From positions 496,001 through 560,000 of the forward strand of contig NZ_AULP01000001.1 in assembly GCF_000422345.1 (NCBI RefSeq): a DNA stretch of 64,000 nt, in the 5' to 3' direction. Of the stretch, positions 44,351 through 53,607 are shown one piece after another. The stretch is from Neomelitea salexigens DSM 19753 (GTDB lineage Bacteria; Pseudomonadota; Gammaproteobacteria; Pseudomonadales; Spongiibacteraceae). Below the pieces are notes generated by a model. It was given only the letters and a program-made list of their open reading frames with translations, was not told where the DNA came from and made no database searches. The position numbers were made by a program, and so were the translations under genes. Position 1 is the first letter of the stretch; each line of letters starts with the position of its first letter.

Positions 44351-44869
44351 ATGGCTAAACAAAAACTAGACCCTGTAGCGCTGATCAACCGGGAGATTGA
44401 ATCTCTGGAAGATAAAGTAGAAAAGCTACGCGACCGCTTAATATCCGACGCGGATAAAGCACTGGAGCGCGCCAAGGCGCAAACTGAAAAAGCGCGAGCG
44501 AAAATTCGCCAGGAGCAGGAAAAGCTGCGCGAGCTGCAAAAGAAAGCCAAGGAAAACATGGATGCTCGCATACAGCGTCAGGTCGAGCGCGCTCACAAGG
44601 CCGTGGATTCTGCGCGCGAGCTTGAGGTGGATGCCAAGGCGCTGGTCATTATGGCCCGCGAACAGATGCAGGATTTAAAGGCTGACTACCAGCGTGCCAA
44701 GGCTCTGGCTAAGGCTGCCCGCGATGCTGCGCGCGACTTCGATAAGAAAAACCCGCCTAAGAAAGCGGCCGCCAAAAAAGCTGCTGCTAAAAAAGCCCCA
44801 GCAAAAAAAGCACCAGCTAAAAAGGCCGCAGCCAAAAAGGCAGCCGCTAAAAAAGCGCCCACCAGCTAG
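44351..44869 (+). CDS. AlgP-like histone H1-like protein
   Basis: 172 residues from the ATG at 44351 (GGAG 9 bases ahead); the frame is open upstream but overlaps the start of the divergent DUF1244 gene. Residues 1-130 form a charged coiled coil (KARAKIRQEQEKLRELQKKAKENMDARI); residues 137-171 are seven near-identical KKAAA/KKAPA units, a histone H1-like tail. AlgP of Pseudomonas has the same two-part structure with KPAA repeats and binds DNA. Its stop overlaps the convergent LuxR-type gene by four bases. Confidence 0.8.
   Translation: MAKQKLDPVALINREIESLEDKVEKLRDRLISDADKALERAKAQTEKARAKIRQEQEKLRELQKKAKENMDARIQRQVERAHKAVDSARELEVDAKALVIMAREQMQDLKADYQRAKALAKAARDAARDFDKKNPPKKAAAKKAAAKKAPAKKAPAKKAAAKKAAAKKAPTS
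44759..44863 (+). repeat. 15-bp tandem repeats coding KKA(A/P)A
   Basis: Seven consecutive 15-base units within the AlgP-like gene, coding for KKAAA, KKAAA, KKAPA, KKAPA, KKAAA, KKAAA and KKAPT. The third base of codons varies between units, which reduces but does not remove the chance of slippage. Confidence 0.85.
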
Positions 44870-46020
44870 TCGTGACGATCGCTGGCCGGCTCGCCGGCCA
44901 GCGTGACGACACTATTCAAAATCAACTGAATTAACTGCGTTTGCCGCGCGACGCCGGTTTTAGAAAATACCGAGCTCAGGTGCGACTTAGCCGTATTCCG
45001 AGAAATATTTAAACTGAGCGATGCCTCGTCCAGGCTTTGCCCGTTAACCAGTCGCACCGCTAACTTAGACTCAGCGGGTGTTAGACCGAATAGTTCGATT
45101 AACACATCACTGGGTGCCTGACGCGGTGCCATCGGGTCACTAATGAACACCGCAACGGCCGGACGCCGCTCACCACCGTGGTCACTGTGCGGCAGTGGTC
45201 GTATCAGCAGACTTAAACCACTCAATGAGCTGGCATCTGCGAGACGAAAGGCGCGAACACAGCCCGCCTCGCGCTGGTGATGCGCCTGTATTACCTCGCC
45301 AAGTAGCATTTTGAAGTCTTGCTGCTCACGTCGATTTTCAAAACTCAGGCGTCCTCCTTGCAATGCGACACCGCGCCCTTGTGCTAACAGGCGCTCGGCG
45401 ACTGGGTTGCTATTTAAGCTATCGCCGTTGGCATCCAGAGTAATCACGCCCACCGACAAGCTGTCGATGGTATTGGCATACAGCACCCGCTCGCGCTCAC
45501 TTTCACGTAACCGGGAGTGGATTTGCACCGCTTGTTTAATATGCGGCAACAGTTGCTTGCACAGGGCCTTCTCCCGCGCGCCAAAATCTTCGCGGCTCTC
45601 CGGCCGCGTGACGCGCAGCCGTGCCAACAGCTCCTCGCCGTGCCATAAATCGGCACCCAAGATATGCCGCACATTGGCTGGCTCTATATAATTCTGATAG
45701 TACTCAGACGCCTCGAACTCCTCTGCCGACATGTACTCAGCAACGGTAACAACATCGCCATCGGGGAGGTTTACAAAGGGGTCTAAGGCAAAATAGGTCT
45801 CGTTGTAGGCGCGATAGATTTCCGGCGAGACCACCAGCGCATTGAGTATCACGCCGGGGTCGTGCTCATTCGGCGGTCGCAGTAGCAAGGTCGCATAGTT
45901 ACCGCCCAAAGCGTCCCTGAGCTGATCCAGAAACGCCTGCCAGGGCGGCGTTTCCAAGGTGCCGCCGTAGAGCGCACGCAGCAGGGAATCCATACGTGGC
46001 GAGATAGAAATCTCAGACAT
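44866..46020 (-). CDS. LuxR-type transcriptional regulator
   Basis: 384 residues from the ATG at 46020; an upstream ATG at 46083 would give 405, and neither has a strong ribosome site. The C-terminal 65 residues form a LuxR helix-turn-helix (FGLTPAESKLAVRLVNGQSLDEASLSLNISRNTAKSHLSSVFSKTG). The long N-terminal part has no acyl-homoserine-lactone-binding motif; the section around 200-300 (YANTIDSLSVGVITLDANGDSLNSNPVAERLL) looks PAS-like. Similar proteins are frequent in marine gammaproteobacteria, often near lipid or steroid catabolism. The neighbouring SDR gene 91 bases upstream on the same strand is a possible target. Confidence 0.85.
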   Translation of the reverse strand: MSEISISPRMDSLLRALYGGTLETPPWQAFLDQLRDALGGNYATLLLRPPNEHDPGVILNALVVSPEIYRAYNETYFALDPFVNLPDGDVVTVAEYMSAEEFEASEYYQNYIEPANVRHILGADLWHGEELLARLRVTRPESREDFGAREKALCKQLLPHIKQAVQIHSRLRESERERVLYANTIDSLSVGVITLDANGDSLNSNPVAERLLAQGRGVALQGGRLSFENRREQQDFKMLLGEVIQAHHQREAGCVRAFRLADASSLSGLSLLIRPLPHSDHGGERRPAVAVFISDPMAPRQAPSDVLIELFGLTPAESKLAVRLVNGQSLDEASLSLNISRNTAKSHLSSVFSKTGVARQTQLIQLILNSVVTLAGEPASDRHD

Positions 46021-46111
46021 AGAAGATCGAGGCCATTGTGATGCAATAGCCTCGATTCTAAGCGCTGACCGCGGGGAATTCATCTATCGCGCATTAAATC
46101 CTCGCGGCGGT

Positions 46112-46900
46112 TTAATGTGGCAAGAAATCGCCACCATTCACATCGAGCGCAGCACCAGTCAGCGCGCGGGAGTACTCCGAGCCCAAAAACACAGCGGCTT
46201 TGGCGCAGTCACCGTCATCAGGTATACGGCGCAGCGGAATATTGGCGGCAACAGCGGCTTTTTGCTCTTCGACACTGGGGCCGCCCGCTTCGGCATTCAT
46301 TTGAAAATAGCCTTCTACCGAGGGACCCCACATCCAGCCCATATAGGCGGAATTAACGCGAATATTGTCGGGCCCCAGCTCTAAAGCCAGGTGAGCGGTT
46401 GCACTGGCAAGCGCGGCCTTGGAGGCACCGTAGCCGCCCTGAGTCGGCATGGGTTTGCGGGTTACCATGGTGTTGATCATCACGATCGCGCCGCCGCCCT
46501 GCTTCTTCATTTGTGGCACGACTTCAAGCGTCAGCCCCATGGTGCCGAAGAAATTTACATCCATAGCATCTCGCCAGCTGTCCAAATCCGCCTCAGCGAT
46601 AGGCCCAAAGTTTCCGGGGTTGTAGGCGCTGTTAAACAACACGTCGATGCGGCCAAATTCAGCAATTGTCTTAGCAACCAACTCTGCACATTGCTTGCGG
46701 TCACTAATGTCGGTAGCCACCTTCAGTACCGCATTGTCCAAGCCCTCACTGCGAATCAGGGCTTCAGCGTCATCCAGTTTACTGGCCGTGCGGGCACACA
46801 TCGCCACTTTTGCCCCCTGACGCGCGGCTTCTAGAGCCAGTTCCTGCCCCAAGCCTGGACCGATACCCGACACAATGACGACTTTGTCTCTAAGCAACAT
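46112..46900 (-). CDS. SDR family oxidoreductase
   Basis: 262 residues with the NAD(P)-binding SGIGPGLGQELA motif near the N-terminus, MCARTASKLDDAE for cofactor choice, the LFNSAYN variant of NNAG, and the active site YGASK. The residue 13 before the Tyr, normally Ser, is Thr (INTMVTRKP). The end SRALTGAALDVNGGDFLPH is typical of classical SDRs. Substrate unknown; it could be a beta-hydroxyacyl-CoA or steroid alcohol. AGGATAGTCAAA precedes the ATG. Confidence 0.9.
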   Translation of the reverse strand: MLLRDKVVIVSGIGPGLGQELALEAARQGAKVAMCARTASKLDDAEALIRSEGLDNAVLKVATDISDRKQCAELVAKTIAEFGRIDVLFNSAYNPGNFGPIAEADLDSWRDAMDVNFFGTMGLTLEVVPQMKKQGGGAIVMINTMVTRKPMPTQGGYGASKAALASATAHLALELGPDNIRVNSAYMGWMWGPSVEGYFQMNAEAGGPSVEEQKAAVAANIPLRRIPDDGDCAKAAVFLGSEYSRALTGAALDVNGGDFLPH

Positions 46901-47018
46901 TTTGACTATCCTGTTTAATTATTCGAATTACTTGTCCCTGAAGCCTACCTAGGCTCGACCCGAGCAGCACCACCCGAATGGGTGGAGGCGCCAAGCAAAA
47001 ATATACAGCGAGGAATCC

Positions 47019-47717
47019 ATGCACCTACGTCGATATACCACCTCAGCACTACTCTGCCTGGCCGTGAGCACGCCTGCGCTAGCCGACACATCGTTGCGCT
47101 TACAGGCTTCAACGATTGGCGGTGGCGCGGAGCTTGGGTACAGCTTTTCGCCGCAACTCGCCATTCGCGGCGGCGCCTTGTACGGCAGTTTTAAACTGGA
47201 CTTCGAAGGGGATGACAACAACGGTATTGAGGGCGATGAGCTCAGCTACAAAAGCGACGTCGATCTGCGCAATGCCTATCTACTGGCCGACTGGCACCCC
47301 AGTGGCAAGTGGTTTCGGGTCAGTGCAGGCATATTGATTAACAACAGCTCCGCGAAGATCATTACTCGCTGCGAAGAAAACTCTCCGGTACCTGGCACCA
47401 CAAACTGTGAGTTCGGCAACAGCCGCTTTTCGCCTGCGATACTCGGTGATGTTATTACCAACATCGACTTCGAACCCGTGAGTCCCTACCTAGGTATTGG
47501 CTGGTCCAGGGCTGCCGGGCAAGGTTTTCACTTCAGCGCCGACTTGGGCGTTGCCTATCTCGGGGACGCCAACGTCAAGATCCGCTCGACGGGAAGCTGC
47601 AACACCAACCAGCAATGTCGAGAGGAAGTGGCCGCCGAACAGCGCGAAGTTGAAAATGAATTGGATGACTTGAACCTGTTGCCCATCGCGATGCTCGCAC
47701 TGAGTTATCGGTTCTAA
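47019..47717 (+). CDS. Outer membrane beta-barrel protein (OmpW-like size)
   Basis: 232 residues. Signal peptide 1-22 (STPALA-DT), then alternating hydrophobic strands (LGYSFSPQLAIRGGALYGSFKLDFEG; YLLADWHPSGKWFRVSAGILINN) and C-terminal aromatic LALSYRF, the barrel signature recognised by BamA. Four Cys lie in two loops (ITRCEENS...TNCEFG and GSCNTNQQCREE), which could form two disulfides. Family not certain; it resembles small eight-stranded barrels. GAGGAATCC precedes the ATG. Confidence 0.8.
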   Translation: MHLRRYTTSALLCLAVSTPALADTSLRLQASTIGGGAELGYSFSPQLAIRGGALYGSFKLDFEGDDNNGIEGDELSYKSDVDLRNAYLLADWHPSGKWFRVSAGILINNSSAKIITRCEENSPVPGTTNCEFGNSRFSPAILGDVITNIDFEPVSPYLGIGWSRAAGQGFHFSADLGVAYLGDANVKIRSTGSCNTNQQCREEVAAEQREVENELDDLNLLPIAMLALSYRF

Positions 47718-47732
47718 GGCCAAGGTAGATGT

Positions 47733-49286
47733 TTAAAGACCTGACGGGAAGCGAATGCGAACTTCAGTTCCTTCCCCTAAGGCAGACAAAACCTCAACCT
47801 GCCCCTTCAACTGTTGGCTGACAAGATTAAAAACAATATGCATACCTAGGCCACTCCCCCCTGCGCCGCGCTTGGTGGTGAAAAACGGTTCAAAAATCTT
47901 TTCTCGGACCTCTTCCTCCATACCGCAGCCATCATCGCTGTAGCAGATTTCAATATCGCCGTCGCATTCGGCTACCACCACGCGTATGCGGCCGGCTTCG
48001 CCGCTTGGATAGGCATGCATGAGGGAATTCATCAACAAATTCGTAAATATCTGCGAGATCGCGCCAGGTACCGAGTTGGCCTCCAGTGACGCATCGCAGT
48101 CTATTTCTACGGCTACCTGCGTATTTTTTAAGTTTGGCCGCAGGCTCAGCAGCGTTTCATCAAAATAGCTTTTTAGATTAAATTTCCTGCGTTCAAAGCT
48201 GGTTTGATCCACCGCCACCTGTTTAAAGCTGTGCACTAAGTCTGCCGCTCTGCGCAGATTATTGAGAATGATTTCGGTGGATTGCATGCAGTGTTCGAAG
48301 TAATGCTTCAGACCGCTGCCGGTCAATTTCCCCTCGTTGTAGGCCTGCTCTGCCTCTATACTCTCGGCTCGCAGCGTCGACGCGGCCGTGACACTCACGC
48401 CAACGGGGGTATTCACTTCATGCGCCACACCGGCCACTAGGCCACCCAGTGAGGCCATTTTTTCAGTGGCGACCAACTGTTTCTGCGTTCGGTTCAAGTC
48501 CTCAACGGCCTTGCGAAGTTCAGTATTCGCCGCGTCGGCCTGATGAATGCGGAGTGTCAGTTCCTCCTTCGCTCTCGCCAAGTCAGTATCGCGCGTGGCA
48601 ATGTGGGAAAGCATGACATTAAAGCCATCGATTAATTCCCCGACTTCATCGTCGCCATGCTTGTCCGCGCGCAAACTGTAGTCACCCGACAGCGACACCT
48701 TTCGCGTGGTGTCGAGCAACGCAAGAATCGGCCCAGCAATTAGCTTCTGCAAGGCATTGGATATAACAAAAGCAATACCAACACTAAGCAGCAGCATAAG
48801 CAGCAGCAACATAATATCAAGGCGAGTGCTTGCCCACAGGTCGGAAAGCTGACGTTCAATCACCAGGCGCCCCAAGCGCTCGCTGCCGAGCCAAACATCG
48901 CGATTCACTGTAAGCACCTGAAGCTTGGAGGCTTTCACATCTAACAGGCTTAGCGGGCAGTCTTTGGCATCACTGCCACGCACATAACTGGCAAATAACT
49001 GCGCTTGTTTGGCTTCCCCTTGATAAAGACACGCGCGATGAATTTCCGGCATGCCACGCAGCGATGACAGTATTTCCTCGGCGGCCTGGGAGTCTGAAAA
49101 ACTCATTGCCGCCGTTGTATTGAGCGAAAAAACCTCGGCAACTGCCAGTAAATTCTTATGGACTGTTTCTCGTACACTAAACCAGTTATATAGCACGAAA
49201 ACCGTTTCGATGATCACCAACACTATCGTGACCGTGCCGACGATCGACACCAGTATTTTTCTCTGTATCGGCAAATCCCTCAGCAT
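47733..49286 (-). CDS. Membrane sensor histidine kinase (CHASE8-like, HAMP)
   Basis: 517 residues: membrane helix about 11-33, periplasmic CHASE8-like domain about 35-155 (MSFSDSQAAEEILSSLRGMPEIHRACLY), second helix about 156-176, HAMP to about 232, coiled coil, phospho-acceptor His289 in VAGVAHEVNTPVG, and a complete ATPase domain (N-box NLLMNSLMHA, G1 DDGCGM, F-box FFTTKRG, G2 GSGLGMHI). Its start overlaps the YfiR-like stop (TGATG), so it is the third gene of a TonB receptor-YfiR-kinase operon. No response regulator is adjacent. Confidence 0.92.
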   Translation of the reverse strand: MLRDLPIQRKILVSIVGTVTIVLVIIETVFVLYNWFSVRETVHKNLLAVAEVFSLNTTAAMSFSDSQAAEEILSSLRGMPEIHRACLYQGEAKQAQLFASYVRGSDAKDCPLSLLDVKASKLQVLTVNRDVWLGSERLGRLVIERQLSDLWASTRLDIMLLLLMLLLSVGIAFVISNALQKLIAGPILALLDTTRKVSLSGDYSLRADKHGDDEVGELIDGFNVMLSHIATRDTDLARAKEELTLRIHQADAANTELRKAVEDLNRTQKQLVATEKMASLGGLVAGVAHEVNTPVGVSVTAASTLRAESIEAEQAYNEGKLTGSGLKHYFEHCMQSTEIILNNLRRAADLVHSFKQVAVDQTSFERRKFNLKSYFDETLLSLRPNLKNTQVAVEIDCDASLEANSVPGAISQIFTNLLMNSLMHAYPSGEAGRIRVVVAECDGDIEICYSDDGCGMEEEVREKIFEPFFTTKRGAGGSGLGMHIVFNLVSQQLKGQVEVLSALGEGTEVRIRFPSGL

Positions 49287-49837
49287 CAGGAACTGCCCTT
49301 CGCAGCAGAGCGGCGCACCGTTCTCGCCAAACTCAAAAGCCGCGAACTCACCGACATACCAGAGCGGTGGATATTGGCCTGATTGATATCAAAGCGCAGC
49401 TTACCCGACACGATAACAAAGCTGATCATGCCACCCGCGTCAATAAAGTCGCCGTTATCGGCGATTGTTAAGATGTGGTCCTGGGGTAATTTTTGCAGCC
49501 AGTAGCGCTGTAGCTCTCCGCTGTCGTCAGCGAGATACAGCACATCGCATCCTTCACTCTGCTCAGGAAGAAGTATCAAGCGACTGCGTATGCGGACGTC
49601 ACGGCTGGGTTTCGACTTTATTAACGCGGAGAGCGCGATGGCAATATCGCGATTACCGACCACGCATATTTCAACGGCCTCCTCGCCGCCCCGTTTAGTC
49701 TCTGGGGGCCAATCGATGAAGCGCGTAAAATTAACCAAATATGCCGCCTTAACACGTTGCTCCAGGCCTTGCCCAAGTGCATTGCCTGCCAAGCTCAACG
49801 CCAAGGCTATTACGCAGAACCGCATGCCCCAAATCAT
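49286..49837 (-). CDS. YfiR-like (DUF4154) periplasmic protein
   Basis: 183 residues with a signal peptide (about 1-22, ending ALG) and the YfiR family pattern: VKAAYLVNFTRFIDWPPETK, ICVVGNRDIAIALSAL, CDVLYLADD, HILTIADNGDFIDAGGMISFVIVSGKLRFDINQANIHRSGMSVSSRLLSLAR. In P. aeruginosa YfiR restrains the diguanylate cyclase YfiN through its CHASE8 domain. Here the partner is likely the adjacent kinase, which has a similar periplasmic domain. Overlaps both neighbours by one base. Confidence 0.9.
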   Translation of the reverse strand: MIWGMRFCVIALALSLAGNALGQGLEQRVKAAYLVNFTRFIDWPPETKRGGEEAVEICVVGNRDIAIALSALIKSKPSRDVRIRSRLILLPEQSEGCDVLYLADDSGELQRYWLQKLPQDHILTIADNGDFIDAGGMISFVIVSGKLRFDINQANIHRSGMSVSSRLLSLARTVRRSAAKGSS

Positions 49838-51768
49838 CAGAACATCCAGCTCAATTGCGCTTGGACACTGCGCCGTATTTCTACGCCGCCACCAAACTCC
49901 GCATGGGCATCGTCATTGAGGTTACTCACGCGCACAGACGCTTCGAGCTGGTCGTTGATACGCCACATCACATTCATATCAATCGCCGCGAAGGCTTCAA
50001 CATTTTGATCATCCAGAGGGCCAATCCACCGTGCCGCGAGGAACAGCGACCAGCGATCATTGATATCCCAATCCAGGCGCGTTTTCAGCTGATGGCCTGG
50101 ATCGTTGGCATCGGCATCAGCAATAGACTGATCCAAACTGCCCGAGGGGGTGGAAGCATCCAGGTCGAAATAGCGATAGCTGGTCAGTAACTCGATGTTT
50201 GCTCTTGCTCGCCACCGCGCCGTCAGCTCAATACCGTGACTGCGCGCGCTGCCAACATTATCGATTAATATCGGTGGCGGCGTCTGAGGGTTTGTCAGGT
50301 CATCAGTGAGCCCCCGCAGCTCCTCGTACTCGTTGTAAAAGCCGGCGATGTCTACGGACAAACTGCCACTCAACTGCCGACGATACCCCGCCTCAACCGC
50401 TGCCAATTCCTCGGAGTGGAAACTGCGATCACCAAGGAAAAAGCCACCGGAAAACGACACATCTTGATCCAGGCGGTTAGGTATACGAACCGCCCGAGAC
50501 CAAGCTGCCCATACCGTGCTGTCGGGATTAATTTTGTAACGCAGGCGAATGCTGGGCTGCAGCTCATCGCCACTGTAATCGTTGTGCTCGAGTTTAGCGC
50601 CCAGAGTGAGGCGCAAGCGCTTGTTTAAAAAGTTGATCTGATCTTGGATAAACAAGTCATAGGTCTCGTCATCGCGCTTGCGAGGGCTAAAGTCGGTGAG
50701 AAAGGGGTTAACATCGCCGATGTGATCGCGACTAAATCTAAAGCCACCGCCGATAACCAGCTCCTGCCGCTGCCCGATCTGGCGATTATGCTTCACTTCA
50801 AAATCCAGCAGGCGTCGCTCCTCAGAGAAATTCAATCGATTGTTAAAAGTGCTGCGATCATAGACGAGTTGGTATTCTGAATTCGCCGTGTCGGTGTGCT
50901 GCTGACTTAGACGCATGATCAGGTTTTCGCCACGGTGATATTCCTGCTTACCCCCTGTCGGCACGGCGAGGTGGCCGCGGTAGGCATCACCCTGAACGGT
51001 TAAGCGCAGCGCATCCGATAATTTATTATCACTGCGAAATCCCGCTTGACGGTGTACCCACTCATCACCGCTATCCCCGCCACTGGCAGCCTGCTGTTCG
51101 CTGTGCCACTGACTTTTGGCGTAGACACGATAGAAACCGTCCCCGGCAAATTCATCGCCGTACCTCGCCTCGGCATAGCCCCGATAGTTTCCGCCGCCGC
51201 CCGCGGCGACCCACCCACCGAGCGTGTCCTTGGCTGAGCGCGTAACGATATTCACCACGCCATTGACAGCGTTCGCTCCCCAAAGCGCAGCGCCGGGGCC
51301 ACGTATCACCTCAATGCGCTCTATGTCGCGCATCACCGTATCCTGGGTATACCAAAACACGCCAGAAAATAACGGGGTGTATAAGCTGCGGCCATCCATT
51401 AACACTTCGAGCTTATCGGCAAGTGTGCTGTTGAAGCCGCGAGCAGTTACTGCCCAGCTATGCGAATCGACCCTTGCTACTTGCAGCCCCGGCACCAACC
51501 GCAGGGCCTCGGCAAGTGTGCGCACGCCGCTGCGGCGAATGTCCTCTGCGTCCAATACAAACACTGCCGCGGCGGTATCTTGCAAAGGCTCCGCCCGCCG
51601 GGACGCGGATACTACTTCGATATCCATTAAGTCTTCGAGACTGAGTTCGCCAAGTGTTTCCAACGACGCAAGCTGCATTGTTGACGAAGCGGCGCTCAAC
51701 GAGAATGTAACCAGGCCGAGCGCAATACCCGTTTGCATTGAAAGGCGCATAACCATTGTCCGCGTCAT
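49837..51768 (-). CDS. TonB-dependent receptor
   Basis: 643 residues. Signal peptide about 1-28; plug domain about 45-160 (EVVSASRRAEPLQDTAAAVFVLDAEDIRRSGVRTLAEALRLVPG and VIRGPGAALWGANAVNGVVNIVTR), then a 22-strand barrel ending AQLSWMF. Receptors of this size and plug type, without an iron regulator nearby, are often paired with YfiR and a kinase or cyclase. The ligand is unknown. First gene of the three-gene operon. Confidence 0.93.
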   Translation of the reverse strand: MTRTMVMRLSMQTGIALGLVTFSLSAASSTMQLASLETLGELSLEDLMDIEVVSASRRAEPLQDTAAAVFVLDAEDIRRSGVRTLAEALRLVPGLQVARVDSHSWAVTARGFNSTLADKLEVLMDGRSLYTPLFSGVFWYTQDTVMRDIERIEVIRGPGAALWGANAVNGVVNIVTRSAKDTLGGWVAAGGGGNYRGYAEARYGDEFAGDGFYRVYAKSQWHSEQQAASGGDSGDEWVHRQAGFRSDNKLSDALRLTVQGDAYRGHLAVPTGGKQEYHRGENLIMRLSQQHTDTANSEYQLVYDRSTFNNRLNFSEERRLLDFEVKHNRQIGQRQELVIGGGFRFSRDHIGDVNPFLTDFSPRKRDDETYDLFIQDQINFLNKRLRLTLGAKLEHNDYSGDELQPSIRLRYKINPDSTVWAAWSRAVRIPNRLDQDVSFSGGFFLGDRSFHSEELAAVEAGYRRQLSGSLSVDIAGFYNEYEELRGLTDDLTNPQTPPPILIDNVGSARSHGIELTARWRARANIELLTSYRYFDLDASTPSGSLDQSIADADANDPGHQLKTRLDWDINDRWSLFLAARWIGPLDDQNVEAFAAIDMNVMWRINDQLEASVRVSNLNDDAHAEFGGGVEIRRSVQAQLSWMF

Positions 51769-51856
51769 TGTTGTTATTAGCTCAGTGGATGACTATTACA
51801 TCCGCTCCTCAAACTAAGACAAAAGCGCCAACCGCACCATTGCAGCTTCTACCTAC

Positions 51857-53401
51857 TCAGGCCTCCACGGCAGCGGCTTGACGGTATTTTTCTTGGAGGG
51901 GCTTCTTATACATTTTCCCGTTGTCCTTCCTCGGCAACTGCGCTTCAAAGAAAAACTCCTTAGGGCACTTTAATGCCGAAACAGATTCGCGACACCAGCT
52001 TCGCAACCGGTCAGCCAGTTCTGCGTTGCCAGTGCACCCTTGCTCTGGCTGAACCACCGCCACCACTCGTTCGCCAAACTCCTCATCTGGAAGCCCAAAG
52101 ACTGCTACATCGGCGACCTCGGGGTGAGCAATCAGAGTATTCTCCACTTCTTGAGGGTAGATATTCACCCCGCCTGAAATAATCATAAAATCGCGGCGAT
52201 CGGCCAGATAGAGATAACCCTCGTCATCGACATAGCCCATATCACCGACTGTAGCCCAGCCCTCCCGGTGGTGAGCACCTGCGGTCTTCTCCGGTTCATT
52301 GTGGTATTCAAAGTCGCCAAAGCCAGAGAAGTAAATCATCCCGGTTTCTCCGCAGGGCAATTCATTGCCATCGTCATCGACAATGTGTACCTCCCCCATC
52401 AGTGACTGGCCCACTGAGCCAGGGTGGGCAATCCACTGGGCGCTATCAATGGCGGTCATACCAATGCCTTCACTGGCGGCGTAATATTCGTTGATAATCG
52501 GCCCCCACCATTCGATCATCTTGCGCTTCACATCAGCCGGGCACGGCGCCGCCGCATGCGTCGCTGCCTTCAAGGAGCTGAGGTCGTATTTGCTGCGCAC
52601 CGCTTCAGGCAGTTTCAGCAGGCGGATAAACATAATGGGTACCCACTGGCTGCAATCTACACGGTATTTTTCGATCGCCTGAAGCGACAGCTCTGGGTCA
52701 AAACCGTCCATCATTACCACCGTACCGCCCAGGGCCATGGCCGCCATAACGCTGTGCATGGGGGCCGCGTGGTACAGCGGCGCCGGCGTCAGATACGTCG
52801 ACTCACTATTAATCCCCAGGAACGCGGCAATACCCTGCATAACGGCTGGCACCTCGTCAAAGGTTTGCTCGGGTAGGCTAGGCTTGATGCCTTTTGGCTG
52901 ACCGGTCGTTCCCGAAGAGTAGAGCATCGGAACCCCCGCACATTGCTGCGCTAGCGGTACCGACGGACACTCGGCCATCGCCGCTTGCAGGGAGTCAAAA
53001 TCGGGCGCCTCACCCGCGCTGATAAACCAGTGCTGTACCGCCGGCAATGTCGACCTGTCTAATTGCTGCGCCGTTTCGAGGTAACGGGGCGAACAGATAA
53101 ACAGTTTGGCACCTGAATTTTCCAAGATGTACGCCACTTCGGCAGGCCGCAAATGACTGTGCAGTGGCGTGAAAACTAGGCCGCTGCGCTGAGCCGCCCA
53201 CGCAATTTGAAGGAAGCAGTGGCTATTTTCCATTTGATAGGCAATGTGGTCCCCGGCCCGTAAACCGCAGTTGTAAAACAATTGGGCCAGCTGATTGGAC
53301 CGGGCATCCAACTCAGCATAAGTCATTACCTCACCCGTATTGGCAAGGATACAAGCGGCTTTTTGCGGTTGTTTCTGGGCGTGAAATTGCGGGTGTTGCA
53401 C
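51857..53401 (-). CDS. AMP-binding acyl-CoA ligase
   Basis: 514 residues from the GTG at 53401, preferred because GGAG lies 8 bases upstream; the open frame to 53491 has only a TTG at its start. Adenylation motifs: MLYSSGTTGQPKG (P-loop), EYYAASEGIGMTAID, YLADRRDFMIISGGVNIYPQEVE and the C-terminal KDNGKMYKKPL lysine. It activates a carboxylic acid to its CoA thioester using ATP. The neighbouring thioesterase, two dehydrogenases and thiolase-like enzyme suggest fatty or steroid-side-chain acids, but the substrate is not evident. Confidence 0.92.
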   Translation of the reverse strand: MQHPQFHAQKQPQKAACILANTGEVMTYAELDARSNQLAQLFYNCGLRAGDHIAYQMENSHCFLQIAWAAQRSGLVFTPLHSHLRPAEVAYILENSGAKLFICSPRYLETAQQLDRSTLPAVQHWFISAGEAPDFDSLQAAMAECPSVPLAQQCAGVPMLYSSGTTGQPKGIKPSLPEQTFDEVPAVMQGIAAFLGINSESTYLTPAPLYHAAPMHSVMAAMALGGTVVMMDGFDPELSLQAIEKYRVDCSQWVPIMFIRLLKLPEAVRSKYDLSSLKAATHAAAPCPADVKRKMIEWWGPIINEYYAASEGIGMTAIDSAQWIAHPGSVGQSLMGEVHIVDDDGNELPCGETGMIYFSGFGDFEYHNEPEKTAGAHHREGWATVGDMGYVDDEGYLYLADRRDFMIISGGVNIYPQEVENTLIAHPEVADVAVFGLPDEEFGERVVAVVQPEQGCTGNAELADRLRSWCRESVSALKCPKEFFFEAQLPRKDNGKMYKKPLQEKYRQAAAVEA

Positions 53402-53607
53402 GATAGTCACTCCATAAAAATTATTATTGTTTTCGCTCACTACTTTTAAAAGTGGCTTGCTGACGATAAGCGCGCAGCGCTCTGGGATCAAGCCTTGCTC
53501 ATACCAAAAACAGGAGCCTCGGCAGGCGGCAATGCGCGGCCATTGTTGTCAGTGAACACATTACCTATACTGGCAAGCACTATGTATTCAACACAGGGAA
53601 TCGGCAA

